Notes: generated by a model from the sequence alone, not told the origin. DNA of 9,838 nt from an uncultured Collinsella sp. (GCA_900555745.1 USMH01000026.1:1-9838), one strand, 5' to 3'; numbered from the stretch's first letter, positions 1 through 5,615 are shown. Numbers and translations are program-made.

Positions 1-116
1 CTTCGGCCTCTCGGTCAGCTCTCCGTAACAGCCGTTCTATAGTAACCAAACAGCCAAGGATGGGCAAGGGGAAATTTTGGAGCGATTCCAATTTGCCAGT
101 AGACGTCTCAGCCAAT

Positions 117-180
117 CATCTCAATCTGTAACAGTTGCAGGACAAATCTTCGTCCAGAGGTTACAGATTTAGACAAACAG
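117..180. repeat. 64-bp imperfect palindromic element, copy 1
   Basis: The left arm is a variant of TGTCTCAATCTGTAACA at 117-133. The right arm is its reverse complement at 159-175, with motif centres 42 bp apart. The interior holds a second nested stem, GGAC (140-143) with GTCC (152-155), so this copy can fold into a long hairpin. It aligns without gaps to the copy at 198-261. The layout suits a dispersed REP/MITE-like element or paired protein-binding sites; the sequence alone does not decide between them. Confidence 0.7.
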
Positions 181-197
181 TCGGCGCTATCCGCAAA

Positions 198-261
198 TGT
201 CTCAATCTGAAACACCTGCATGCCGTAATCCCCTCTAGATGTTACAGATTGAGACAAAGAT
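198..261. repeat. 64-bp imperfect palindromic element, copy 2
   Basis: This is the second tandem copy, offset 81 bp from the first. The left arm (198-214) reads TGTCTCAATCTGAAACA and the right arm (240-256) is the reverse complement of the consensus TGTCTCAATCTGTAACA. The motif centres are again 42 bp apart. The interior differs from copy 1 more than the arms do, so the arms appear to be the conserved part. Its right edge lies about 44 bp beyond the stop codon of the minus-strand ATPase gene. Confidence 0.7.
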
Positions 262-304
262 ACGGGGGCAACCCCAGCGGCGGCGTCGATGCCTCCAGTC
301 TTTA

Positions 305-1387
305 TTAGTCCTCTCGAACGGTCTCCAACAGATAATCGCGCATGTACGGAATTGCAAACGAAACACAGCCATAGCCCGCGGGCTCAATCAACCCCGCATC
401 GATCAGACGCTTGCGATATGACCCAACTTTGTTCGCCGACAAACCCATCTTCTTGGCGATATCGCCGTTGGCGATATCGACGCCCTCGCATTGAGCCATC
501 GCCGCGAGATACTGAAACTGCCGTTCCGACACCCTGCGCAGCGCTGGGGCAATCACCATAGCATTAAAGCTATCAAGAGCCGCCTGGATACCCTTACGAG
601 CCGCCTCTTCGCTCACGCTCTCCGCCCCACTGCGCGCAGCAACCTGCCAAGCGTAATATCCGACCAGCTGGACCATAAAGGGATAGCCTGCCGAAGCTTT
701 TGTTAATAGCTCAGCGGCACCTTTGTCGAGCTCCTTGCCCGCTCGTCTCATCGTATCCTCAAACGATCCGCCAACTTCAAAATCGGAAAGCCGAGTAAGT
801 TCAACATGTTTGGCTCGCTGAAGGAACGTCAACGTATCATCCACCACCACGCCATCTACCGATGTCGGCAGCCCGGCGAAAGCGAAAGCGACATTCGCTC
901 CTTGGCGGATCAAGAGCTGCATCTCATTGCCTAGCTCGCGCATTTCCTCAGTTGAGGCATCCTGGATCTCGTCGAGCGTAATGAGCAGACCACCGCGCTT
1001 CGCAGCATCGTACATCGCCTCGCCCAGATGAGAGGCCGACTTCGACATCTCCATGGAGCCAAGGCTGACCCCTAAAATCGATGGGGAAATCGAGATTGAT
1101 TCAAGACGAACGTTTCGCTGCAGAGCCTCGAGGATTCTATTGCAAAAACCAGCATTGGAGGCAACGTCAACGACCTCGAATCCTTTTTTGCGTGCAAGGT
1201 CACCCAATGCATTAAGGAGCACCGTTTTACCTGTGCCTCGGACGCCCGAGATGCGCATGAGTCGATCGGGGGCACCAGGACCATTCTCAAGAGCCTCGGC
1301 AAAGTCATCCAAAACAGTGTCCCGTCCGATAAGCTCAGGCGGATTCATGCCCGCCGTTGGCTTAAAGGGGTTAACAGCTTTCGTCAT
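305..1387 (-). CDS. AAA/archaeal-type ATPase with C-terminal winged helix
   Basis: A 360-residue P-loop ATPase of the ATPase_2/AAA_16-like type. Walker A is GVRGTGKT (about residues 48-55). Walker B is LLITLDE followed by IQD (134-143). A sensor-1-like strand FAFAGLP (168-174) and a sensor-2-like helix around SAGYPFMVQ (232-240) follow. Residues about 287-345 look like a winged helix-turn-helix, with SANKVGSYRKRL as the likely recognition helix. I chose the ATG at 1387 because AGGAGGG lies just upstream. An in-frame ATG at 1423 would add 12 residues encoded by the upstream repeat array and has no clear ribosome-binding site. Family members are lone ATPases, some linked to mobile or defence loci; the substrate is unknown. 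It is downstream of the TPR gene in the same direction, 162 bp away, and probably has its own control region. Self-regulation through the winged helix is an inference. Confidence 0.85.
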   Translation of the reverse strand: MTKAVNPFKPTAGMNPPELIGRDTVLDDFAEALENGPGAPDRLMRISGVRGTGKTVLLNALGDLARKKGFEVVDVASNAGFCNRILEALQRNVRLESISISPSILGVSLGSMEMSKSASHLGEAMYDAAKRGGLLITLDEIQDASTEEMRELGNEMQLLIRQGANVAFAFAGLPTSVDGVVVDDTLTFLQRAKHVELTRLSDFEVGGSFEDTMRRAGKELDKGAAELLTKASAGYPFMVQLVGYYAWQVAARSGAESVSEEAARKGIQAALDSFNAMVIAPALRRVSERQFQYLAAMAQCEGVDIANGDIAKKMGLSANKVGSYRKRLIDAGLIEPAGYGCVSFAIPYMRDYLLETVRED

Positions 1388-1404
1388 TCTGCCCTCCTCT
1401 GCTA

Positions 1405-1461
1405 GTTTTAACAACTTTAACAAAGTTTAGCAACTTTAGCAGAGTTTAACAGTTTTAGCAG
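1405..1461 (-). promoter_or_regulatory. Six phased repeats upstream of ATPase gene
   Basis: On the minus strand the repeat core is TGYTAAA, occurring six times. The aligned A (plus-strand TTTA) falls at 1410, 1419, 1429, 1438, 1448 and 1457, giving spacings of 9, 10, 9, 10 and 9 bp, close to one helical turn each. Successive pairs form three 19-bp units. The array ends next to the AGGAGG ribosome-binding site, so it lies in the promoter or 5' leader. All sites face the same side of the helix, which suits cooperative binding by an oligomeric protein. The ATPase's own winged helix is an obvious but unproven candidate. Confidence 0.65.
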
Positions 1462-1549
1462 GCTCGGCGGCTTTATGCCTTACCAATCCTGCCGGGTCCT
1501 CCCGCCCGCGCCGATACAAATAGCGCGGTGCGGCCCCTCTATATCGCCC

Positions 1550-3991
1550 CTACCCCAGCGAGCGGTTGAGGGAGCCGAGCTCGTCGTTACCCATGGTGCG
1601 CCACATTTGGAAGATGCAACCGCGTGCAAGGAAAAAGAAGCCGTTGTCGACCAGTTGCACGGCGGCATCCGCCAGCTGATTCGTCACGGCGGACACTGGC
1701 GGCAGCTCAAGTCCAGCCGTGCGGATGGTCTCGACCGCTTCCTCGAACGTCGGCGGCTCGCTGACGCCCATCTCGTTCATGAGGCCCTGCATTTCTTCCA
1801 GCGCGCTGCTGCCCGATTCCTCACCGCGCGGCACTAGACGGTAACAAGCCAGCGCCAGGTCGAGCTGATCGCAATTCCAATAGGCAAACGCCAAGCGGTA
1901 GAACAGGTAGCCAATTGCAGAACGATCGCTGGCAATACGTAGGCCGTGGCGCGCCACCTCGATAATCTCGTCAAAGCGCTCCAGACGCGCAAGCACGTTG
2001 ATGAGCGCAAAGTGCGATTGCATGGACGAGCGCGCCAGATCGTAAAGATGGCGCACCTCGGGCAGTGCTCGTTCAAAGTCCTCTTGCTCGGCGTAAAAGC
2101 TGCAAATCTCGTGCTGGGCAAAGTACAGTGCATCGGGCGCATGAAGGATCCGCACAGAGTCGTCTTCTTCCAACACCGGTAGCACCATGCGCACCAGCTG
2201 GTTATCGCAAAACTGCGTTTGAACCGGACCTGTCGCCAAAAGCTCGGCGACGGCGCACTTAGCCTCCAACTCCTCGACAAGACGGGAAAAGCCTTCAAAA
2301 GCACCTGTACGGTCGACTTTTGCCTGCTCGCGCAATTCAACAACACGGGCCACGTATGGGTCGTCGTCCTCTTCCATGACCTCCAACTCGTCAGCCGTAT
2401 CGGCAAGCAGCAGATCGCGCAGCGCCGGCGGCAGCGTGCGATGGTCATCACGCGGACGAGCATGAACCTCCGCAGGCTCAATCGTCTCCGGAGCGGTTGA
2501 CTCATACGCCTCAAGCACACGCTTGCACGGCATATCGTCCATGTCCATGCTCTCAAGATCCTTGGCGACAGGCACGCAATCGGCCAGATAGGCCGCGCGC
2601 CCAAAGAAATACGTTGCAACAACGCGCTCGCCCTGCTCACTGTCGGGAGCAGCAATCTGCACATAGCAGCGCGTGATGCAGGTGCCCGCGGCAAAACACG
2701 CTGCCGCAAGCGTGAGTGCCACGCGCGCATCGTGCTCCGCGGCCCAGATCGCGCGCGTGTCCTCGTCCAGCTCGCGCCAGGCGTCATCCTGAGCGTCGTA
2801 TTCACGTTGCAGCATGGCATCAACGACAGACTGCCCAAACCGAACGAGCATAATCCCCTCGGCAACGTTTGCCCGATAGGTATAGTCGAGCCGTGTGACC
2901 ACGTTAAGCGCCTCGACAATACGCGCGAAGCGGGTACGCACATCCCACTCACCGCCCGGCTGGCAAGCCACCGTACCCGGTTTGCCCCACGGGTTATCGC
3001 TCGAGGCCGTATCGAGCAGTCGGGGAACATCGTTGGTCGTCTTGGCGATATGCCATGCATCAAAGAGCGCGCAGCCCTCAAGGCTCGGCGAGGATGCCGC
3101 AGGGGCCAATCCGGCCCCGATGCGCTCGAGGATGCCAGAGAGGCGGTTGAGACGGCACTCGATGGCAAGCAGCATGTCAATCTCGTCCTGGTCCAGCAGG
3201 CTACGATCAAAATTGAGATAGAAAAGCTTTGAGCGATCAATGCGAGCCAAGCTCATCTCGGACTTGGCAGCGATGGTGCGCAGGCGGGGCAAGTCAATTT
3301 CGCTCATAAGGGTGGCGGCATAGCGCTCGATACCGCTCGGATTCTCGGCATGGTCAACGCGGTAGAGCAGCGTCTCGATAGCATCGGGGAGCGGTGCCGT
3401 GTTAAAGCCCAAAAACACCTCGACCGGCTCGGGGAGTTTTACAAGTTTGATTTTGTCGACGGCATTTTTCATACCCTCGTCGAGGCCGTCACCGCCTGCC
3501 GTGTCTGAGACAGCGTTTTCAGAATCGGCGAATATCACGTAACGCAAGAACATCGAGGCCATGAACTCGCCGTAGCGAAGGCTGCGCGTCGAATTCCACG
3601 TCTCGCGATCGGATTGTTCGCGCATGGTGCCTTCGGGAGAGCCGATGACTCGCGCCCGGGAGCGCATCGTCCCATCGGTACCCCTGACTGCAATCTCACC
3701 GATGTTGGAATCGGACTCGTCAAGAATCAGCTGCATGTCGGGATCGTCGGGCAGCGATACTTCGTTAACGGGACGGTCCACCTTATAGACCTCACCCGAA
3801 ACGCTCACGTAGCCCAAAAGCGACACATGGCTTTTGCCGACGAATTCGACAACATAGCATGATTCATGCGGGTCCTCGCCAAAGAGCTTCCAAACCACGC
3901 CATACGAGCGTCCCGCAGGCTGCTCGGGCATGGCCGGAAAGCGCTTTTTGGGATCAAGAAACCTGAGCTTGTATGTCGGACGCTCTGCCAC
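1550..3991 (-). CDS. Large TPR-containing protein, function unknown
   Basis: An 813-residue cytosolic-looking protein with no signal peptide or membrane segment. I do not recognise its first 500 or so residues. Residues about 621-719 form three helical-hairpin repeats of TPR type (FYAEQEDFERAL, LARLERFDEIIEVA, AYWNCDQLDLALACY), so a protein-binding scaffold role is likely. An acidic stretch EEDDD lies near 540-544. The start is a GTG at 3991, preceded by AGGGTGAT at normal spacing. It lies downstream of the tRNA-Arg array, whose last terminator ends about 130 bp before this start. No consensus promoter was found in that gap. The long ORFs on the other frames of this region are shadows. I assume it is a lineage-specific family of the Coriobacteriia. 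Existence is well supported; function is not. Confidence 0.85.
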   Translation of the reverse strand: MAERPTYKLRFLDPKKRFPAMPEQPAGRSYGVVWKLFGEDPHESCYVVEFVGKSHVSLLGYVSVSGEVYKVDRPVNEVSLPDDPDMQLILDESDSNIGEIAVRGTDGTMRSRARVIGSPEGTMREQSDRETWNSTRSLRYGEFMASMFLRYVIFADSENAVSDTAGGDGLDEGMKNAVDKIKLVKLPEPVEVFLGFNTAPLPDAIETLLYRVDHAENPSGIERYAATLMSEIDLPRLRTIAAKSEMSLARIDRSKLFYLNFDRSLLDQDEIDMLLAIECRLNRLSGILERIGAGLAPAASSPSLEGCALFDAWHIAKTTNDVPRLLDTASSDNPWGKPGTVACQPGGEWDVRTRFARIVEALNVVTRLDYTYRANVAEGIMLVRFGQSVVDAMLQREYDAQDDAWRELDEDTRAIWAAEHDARVALTLAAACFAAGTCITRCYVQIAAPDSEQGERVVATYFFGRAAYLADCVPVAKDLESMDMDDMPCKRVLEAYESTAPETIEPAEVHARPRDDHRTLPPALRDLLLADTADELEVMEEDDDPYVARVVELREQAKVDRTGAFEGFSRLVEELEAKCAVAELLATGPVQTQFCDNQLVRMVLPVLEEDDSVRILHAPDALYFAQHEICSFYAEQEDFERALPEVRHLYDLARSSMQSHFALINVLARLERFDEIIEVARHGLRIASDRSAIGYLFYRLAFAYWNCDQLDLALACYRLVPRGEESGSSALEEMQGLMNEMGVSEPPTFEEAVETIRTAGLELPPVSAVTNQLADAAVQLVDNGFFFLARGCIFQMWRTMGNDELGSLNRSLG

Positions 3992-4093
3992 GAAATATCA
4001 CCCTGATCGGTCGTCTATAGAAAGAGCGCGCCACGGGCTCACCGAGGCGCATACTCGAAATCTTACACGAGTCGATGAGAAATAGTCCCCTTT

Positions 4094-4114
4094 GACCGAG
4101 GCTCGAACCCATGC
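4094..4114. repeat. T-arm-like motif, copy a (diverged)
   Basis: Plus strand reads GACCGAGGCTCGAACCCATGC. This is the most diverged of four copies; the others carry GGTTCGAATCC. It lies 11 bp from the terminator A/T tail, as in the other copies. It resembles a tRNA T-arm core but lacks matching stem arms and a CCA end, so it is not a tRNA gene. Confidence 0.55.
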
Positions 4115-4125
4115 GGCGTCCGCCT

Positions 4126-4154
4126 AAAAGAAAAGCCCCCGTTGCCGGAGGCTT
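4126..4154 (-). terminator. Terminator after truncated tRNA-Arg fragment 1
   Basis: On the minus strand AAGCCTCCG and CGGGGGCTT pair around a GCAA loop, followed by TTTTCTTTT. One pair is T·G, which is acceptable only in RNA from the minus strand, so the direction is fixed. It is the last terminator of the array before the TPR gene. Confidence 0.85.
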
Positions 4155-4164
4155 CAAGTTCAAT

Positions 4165-4184
4165 TGGTGCGGCGTATAGGATTC
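4165..4184 (-). pseudogene. Truncated tRNA-Arg 3' end, fragment 1
   Basis: Twenty nucleotides identical to the 3' end of the intact tRNA-Arg genes: the acceptor 3' strand with encoded CCA, the 3' side of the T stem and part of the T loop. Identity stops abruptly inside the T loop, where the GC-rich element begins. It lacks the anticodon and D arms and has no promoter of its own. Confidence 0.85.
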
Positions 4185-4300
4185 CGCGCATCCGCTGCGC
4201 GGATCCGCACCGGCTTCGCCCGCCTGCCGGCGTGCTCGCCCGCTCGCTAAAAACGCTCCGCGTTTTCTTGACGCCCGCGCCTCGACCGAGGTTCGAATCC
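4179..4300. repeat. GC-rich mini-element in tRNA T-arm, copy 1
   Basis: A 122-bp non-coding element whose ends are GGATTC and GAATCC, an inverted pair that also matches the tRNA T-arm core. It contains several perfect stems: TCCGCGCA with TGCGCGGA (loop TCCGC), the palindrome GCGGATCCGC, and AAAACGC with GCGTTTT. It differs from the copy at 4874-4995 by five substitutions and no indels. It appears to replace the 5' part of a tRNA-Arg gene. It could be a small non-autonomous mobile element or a structured RNA; neither is proven. Confidence 0.7.
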
Positions 4301-4304
4301 ATGC
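4284..4304. repeat. T-arm-like motif, copy b
   Basis: Plus strand reads GACCGAGG followed by TTCGAATCCATGC. It is identical to copies c and d. It forms the outer end of the GC-rich element and sits 11 bp from the terminator of tRNA-Arg copy 1. CCTCGACCGAGG at its edge is itself a short palindrome. Confidence 0.65.
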
Positions 4305-4315
4305 AGTGCTTACGT

Positions 4316-4345
4316 AAAAGAAAAGCCCCCGTTGCCGGGAGCTTT
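4316..4345 (-). terminator. Terminator of tRNA-Arg copy 1
   Basis: Minus strand AAGCTCCCG and CGGGGGCTT pair around a GCAA loop with one T·G pair, followed by TTTTCTTTT. It begins about 10 nt after the encoded CCA of the tRNA. Its 5' arm differs slightly from the other terminators (CTCCCG rather than CCTCCG). Confidence 0.88.
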
Positions 4346-4354
4346 AATCTCAAA

Positions 4355-4431
4355 TGGTGCGGCGTATAGGATTCGAACCTATGACGTTCTGATTCGTAGT
4401 CAGACCCTCTATCCAGCTGAGGTAACGCCGC
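4355..4431 (-). tRNA. tRNA-Arg(ACG), copy 1
   Basis: A 77-nt tRNA including encoded CCA. The acceptor GCGGCGT pairs with ACGCCGC, the D stem CCTC with GAGG, the anticodon stem TCTGA with TCAGA, and the T stem ATAGG with CCTAT around TTCGAAT. The anticodon loop CTACGAA gives anticodon ACG. In bacteria this tRNA is normally edited at A34 to inosine by TadA and then reads CGU, CGC and CGA. It is identical to the copies at 4620-4696 and 5051-5127 and has its own promoter and terminator. Confidence 0.97.
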
Positions 4432-4443
4432 GACTTGTTGATT

Positions 4444-4472
4444 ATTATGCACATCGACTGAATAAAGGTCAA
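4444..4472 (-). promoter_or_regulatory. Promoter of tRNA-Arg copy 1
   Basis: Minus strand TTGACC (4467-4472), a 17-bp spacer and CATAAT (4444-4449) give a strong sigma-70-type promoter. The -10 box ends 12 bp before the mature tRNA 5' end, so the leader is only a few bases. Flanking DNA is AT-rich compared with the rest of the window. The same boxes and spacing occur before copy 2. Confidence 0.85.
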
Positions 4473-4581
4473 GCATTTTTCGAAAAAAGTTATCGAATTT
4501 GATTTTTACTCATTTGACGCAGTCAATCGACTCGATACTTTCAAACACAGCAAAAGCAACTTCTAAAGTATATCGACATAT

Positions 4582-4609
4582 AAGAAAAGCCTCCGTTACC
4601 GGAGGCTTT
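4582..4609 (-). terminator. Terminator of tRNA-Arg copy 2
   Basis: A perfect 10-bp stem: AAAGCCTCCG (4586-4595) with CGGAGGCTTT (4600-4609), loop of four. On the minus strand it is followed by TTTTC. Unlike the other four array terminators it is fully Watson-Crick paired and is not followed by the T-arm-like motif. Confidence 0.88.
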
Positions 4610-4619
4610 AAAGTTCAGT

Positions 4620-4696
4620 TGGTGCGGCGTATAGGATTCGAACCTATGACGTTCTGATTCGTAGTCAGACCCTCTATCCAGCTGAGGTAACGCCGC
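4620..4696 (-). tRNA. tRNA-Arg(ACG), copy 2
   Basis: Identical over all 77 nt to copies 1 and 3, with anticodon ACG and encoded CCA. It is the plain unit of the array: promoter, tRNA and terminator with no truncated fragment or GC-rich element downstream. It may therefore represent the ancestral arrangement. Confidence 0.97.
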
Positions 4697-4708
4697 AACG
4701 TACGGATT

Positions 4709-4737
4709 ATTATGCACGTGACCCCTCGATGGGTCAA
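4709..4737 (-). promoter_or_regulatory. Promoter of tRNA-Arg copy 2
   Basis: Minus strand TTGACC (4732-4737), a 17-bp spacer and CATAAT (4709-4714), the same boxes and spacing as at copy 1. The spacer carries a short inverted repeat, GACCC and GGGTC, partly shared with the -35 box. Confidence 0.85.
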
Positions 4738-4788
4738 GCGACAATTTGGAAAAATTTTACGAAGTGATGATTAAGATGCTCGCGCCTC

Positions 4789-4809
4789 GACCGAGGTTCG
4801 AATCCATGC
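4789..4809. repeat. T-arm-like motif, copy c
   Basis: Identical to copies b and d. It lies 11 bp from the terminator that follows truncated tRNA fragment 2 and is preceded by CGCGCCTC, as at copies b and d. Here no GC-rich element follows it on the left side; an AT-rich stretch leads to the copy 2 promoter. Confidence 0.65.
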
Positions 4810-4820
4810 GGTGTTGCCAT

Positions 4821-4850
4821 AAAAGAAAAGCCCCCGTTGCCGGAGGCTTT
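4821..4850 (-). terminator. Terminator after truncated tRNA-Arg fragment 2
   Basis: Minus strand AAAGCCTCCG and CGGGGGCTTT pair around a short loop with one T·G pair, followed by TTTTCTTTT. It lies just beyond the CCA of the truncated fragment, as a terminator does after an intact tRNA. Confidence 0.85.
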
Positions 4851-4859
4851 AAGTTCGAT

Positions 4860-4879
4860 TGGTGCGGCGTATAGGATTC
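4860..4879 (-). pseudogene. Truncated tRNA-Arg 3' end, fragment 2
   Basis: The same 20-nt tRNA-Arg 3' end as fragment 1, cut at the same base inside the T loop. The identical breakpoint suggests one original event followed by duplication, or site-specific insertion. It has no promoter and cannot make a tRNA. Confidence 0.85.
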
Positions 4880-4995
4880 CGCGCATCCGCTGCGCGGATC
4901 CGCACCGGCTCCGCCCGCCTTCCGGCGTGCTCGCCCGCGGGCTAAAAACGCTCCGCGTTTTCTTTACGCCCGCGCCTCGACCGAGGTTCGAATCC
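4874..4995. repeat. GC-rich mini-element in tRNA T-arm, copy 2
   Basis: Same length and ends as copy 1, with five substitutions. On the minus strand two of these fall in predicted loops: GCC-GGCA-GGC becomes GCC-GGAA-GGC and GGC-GAA-GCC becomes GGC-GGA-GCC, leaving the stems intact. The region also has the palindrome GCCCGCGGGC, which copy 1 lacks. Confidence 0.7.
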
Positions 4996-4999
4996 ATGC
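4979..4999. repeat. T-arm-like motif, copy d
   Basis: Identical to copies b and c. It marks the outer end of GC-rich element copy 2 and lies 11 bp from the terminator of tRNA-Arg copy 3. Confidence 0.65.
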
Positions 5000-5010
5000 A
5001 GTGCCGACGT

Positions 5011-5040
5011 AAAAGAAAAGCCCCCGTTGCCGGAGGCTTT
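5011..5040 (-). terminator. Terminator of tRNA-Arg copy 3
   Basis: Minus strand AAAGCCTCCG and CGGGGGCTTT pair with one T·G pair, followed by TTTTCTTTT. It starts 10 nt after the encoded CCA of copy 3. Readthrough here would transcribe the GC-rich element and truncated fragment 2 as one RNA ending at 4821. Confidence 0.88.
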
Positions 5041-5050
5041 CGATTTCAAT

Positions 5051-5127
5051 TGGTGCGGCGTATAGGATTCGAACCTATGACGTTCTGATTCGTAGTCAGA
5101 CCCTCTATCCAGCTGAGGTAACGCCGC
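5051..5127 (-). tRNA. tRNA-Arg(ACG), copy 3
   Basis: Identical over 77 nt to copies 1 and 2, anticodon ACG, CCA encoded. It is the first tRNA of the array in the direction of transcription and has a different upstream sequence from the other two. Confidence 0.97.
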
Positions 5128-5138
5128 AGCGCAAGACA

Positions 5139-5168
5139 TATAAAACCACTTTAGCTTATTGGAGTCAA
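5139..5168 (-). promoter_or_regulatory. Promoter of tRNA-Arg copy 3
   Basis: Minus strand TTGACT (5163-5168) and TTTATA (5139-5144), spaced 18 bp. The -35 box is good but the -10 position is ambiguous because the region is T-rich. It looks weaker than the promoters of copies 1 and 2. Confidence 0.55.
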
Positions 5169-5204
5169 GCACAATCTCAAACTTTTTTGTAGAACGCAGT
5201 TTTG

Positions 5205-5582
5205 TCATGCTGCTCCGCATATACCGCTGTTCCCCGTACGATCGATTGGCTTTTCGATCACGTCGAACTTGGCATCAAGTTCCCTCAGGAGTGATCTCAC
5301 CCGCTGGGCACAGTCATAATCGGCAAACGAGATGCTCAGCATGCGCGCGACCTGGTTGGAAGTCCCAACTCCATAGAAGTGCTCCAGCGCCACAAGCCCC
5401 TCGTGCGTCACAAAGGTCTCGACCACATGCGGCGACTCCTCAAAGCACCATTGGGTCAACGGACCCTCACTCGTCTGCCGAACCACCAGGCCACCCATGC
5501 CAGACAGCTCACACGTTACAAGCAGGTACTCCCCGCCCTCGTCGCTCTCAAACAAAACCACCCGATCATCAAACAGCTCCAT
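5205..5582 (-). CDS. Small acidic protein, possibly SOS-regulated
   Basis: A 125-residue soluble protein I do not recognise. It has no signal peptide, membrane segment or catalytic motif that I can name. The N-terminal half looks beta-rich (DDRVVLFES, EYLLVTCELSGMGGLVV). Residues about 73-110 look more helical (NQVARMLSISFADYD, RVRSLLRELDAKFD). Start ATG at 5582 follows AAAGGGG. No terminator follows the stop, so transcription could run into tRNA-Arg copy 3. A near-consensus LexA box lies 60 bp upstream. If it works, the gene belongs to the DNA-damage response. Function is unknown. Confidence 0.75.
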   Translation of the reverse strand: MELFDDRVVLFESDEGGEYLLVTCELSGMGGLVVRQTSEGPLTQWCFEESPHVVETFVTHEGLVALEHFYGVGTSNQVARMLSISFADYDCAQRVRSLLRELDAKFDVIEKPIDRTGNSGICGAA

Positions 5583-5615
5583 CGCGTCCCCTTTCTCTCG
5601 CTCTTATTTAGCAAA

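Larger units (their letters stand above)
1..304. other. Non-coding region with palindromic repeats
   Basis: No convincing gene is visible here. The right half holds four copies of a 17-bp motif in alternating orientation (annotated separately). Further left, TTGGA at 77-81 and TCCAA at 87-91 form a short hairpin with a 5-nt loop. It has no T-run on either strand, so I do not call it a terminator. No clear terminator for the ATPase gene that ends at 305 was found, although the repeat hairpins could serve. Confidence 0.6.
4094..4431 (-). repeat. tRNA-Arg composite block, copy 1
   Basis: A composite unit that recurs at 4789-5127. On the plus strand it runs: T-arm-like motif, terminator, truncated tRNA 3' end, GC-rich element, second T-arm-like motif, terminator, complete tRNA-Arg. 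The GC-rich parts are offset by 695 bp and the tRNAs by 696, so they differ by one small indel near the second terminator. The order, spacing and near identity point to a segmental duplication. tRNA-Arg copy 2 (4620-4696) lies between the two blocks as a simpler unit. Confidence 0.75.
4789..5127 (-). repeat. tRNA-Arg composite block, copy 2
   Basis: Second copy of the composite unit seen at 4094-4431, with the same order of parts. The 354 bases between tRNA copies 2 and 3 hold no gene: they contain the copy 2 promoter, two terminators, one truncated tRNA 3' end, one GC-rich element and two T-arm-like motifs. Confidence 0.75.

Noticed and set aside
77..94. Hairpin at TTGGA/TCCAA as ATPase terminator
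   Set aside because: The stem is short and no T-run follows on the minus strand.
117..256. Four short repeats as a mini CRISPR array
   Set aside because: The repeats alternate in orientation, are only 17 bp and imperfect, and have no cas genes nearby. Their inter-repeat gaps are parts of palindromic elements.
1834..3240. 468-codon ORF on the minus strand
   Set aside because: It is a shifted-frame shadow of the TPR gene, rich in Arg, Ser, Cys and Trp.
4000..4085. Promoter for the TPR gene
   Set aside because: TATAGA- and TAAGAT-like -10 boxes are present, but neither has a matching -35 at suitable spacing, so none was annotated.
4284..4304. Plus-strand tRNA 3' end
   Set aside because: Only the T-loop core resembles a tRNA; the flanking T-stem arms do not pair and there is no acceptor or CCA.
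4063..5220. Several short ORFs with GFEPRS/GFEPM-like peptides
   Set aside because: These are translations of tRNA T-arm and repeat sequence, a common source of false proteins.
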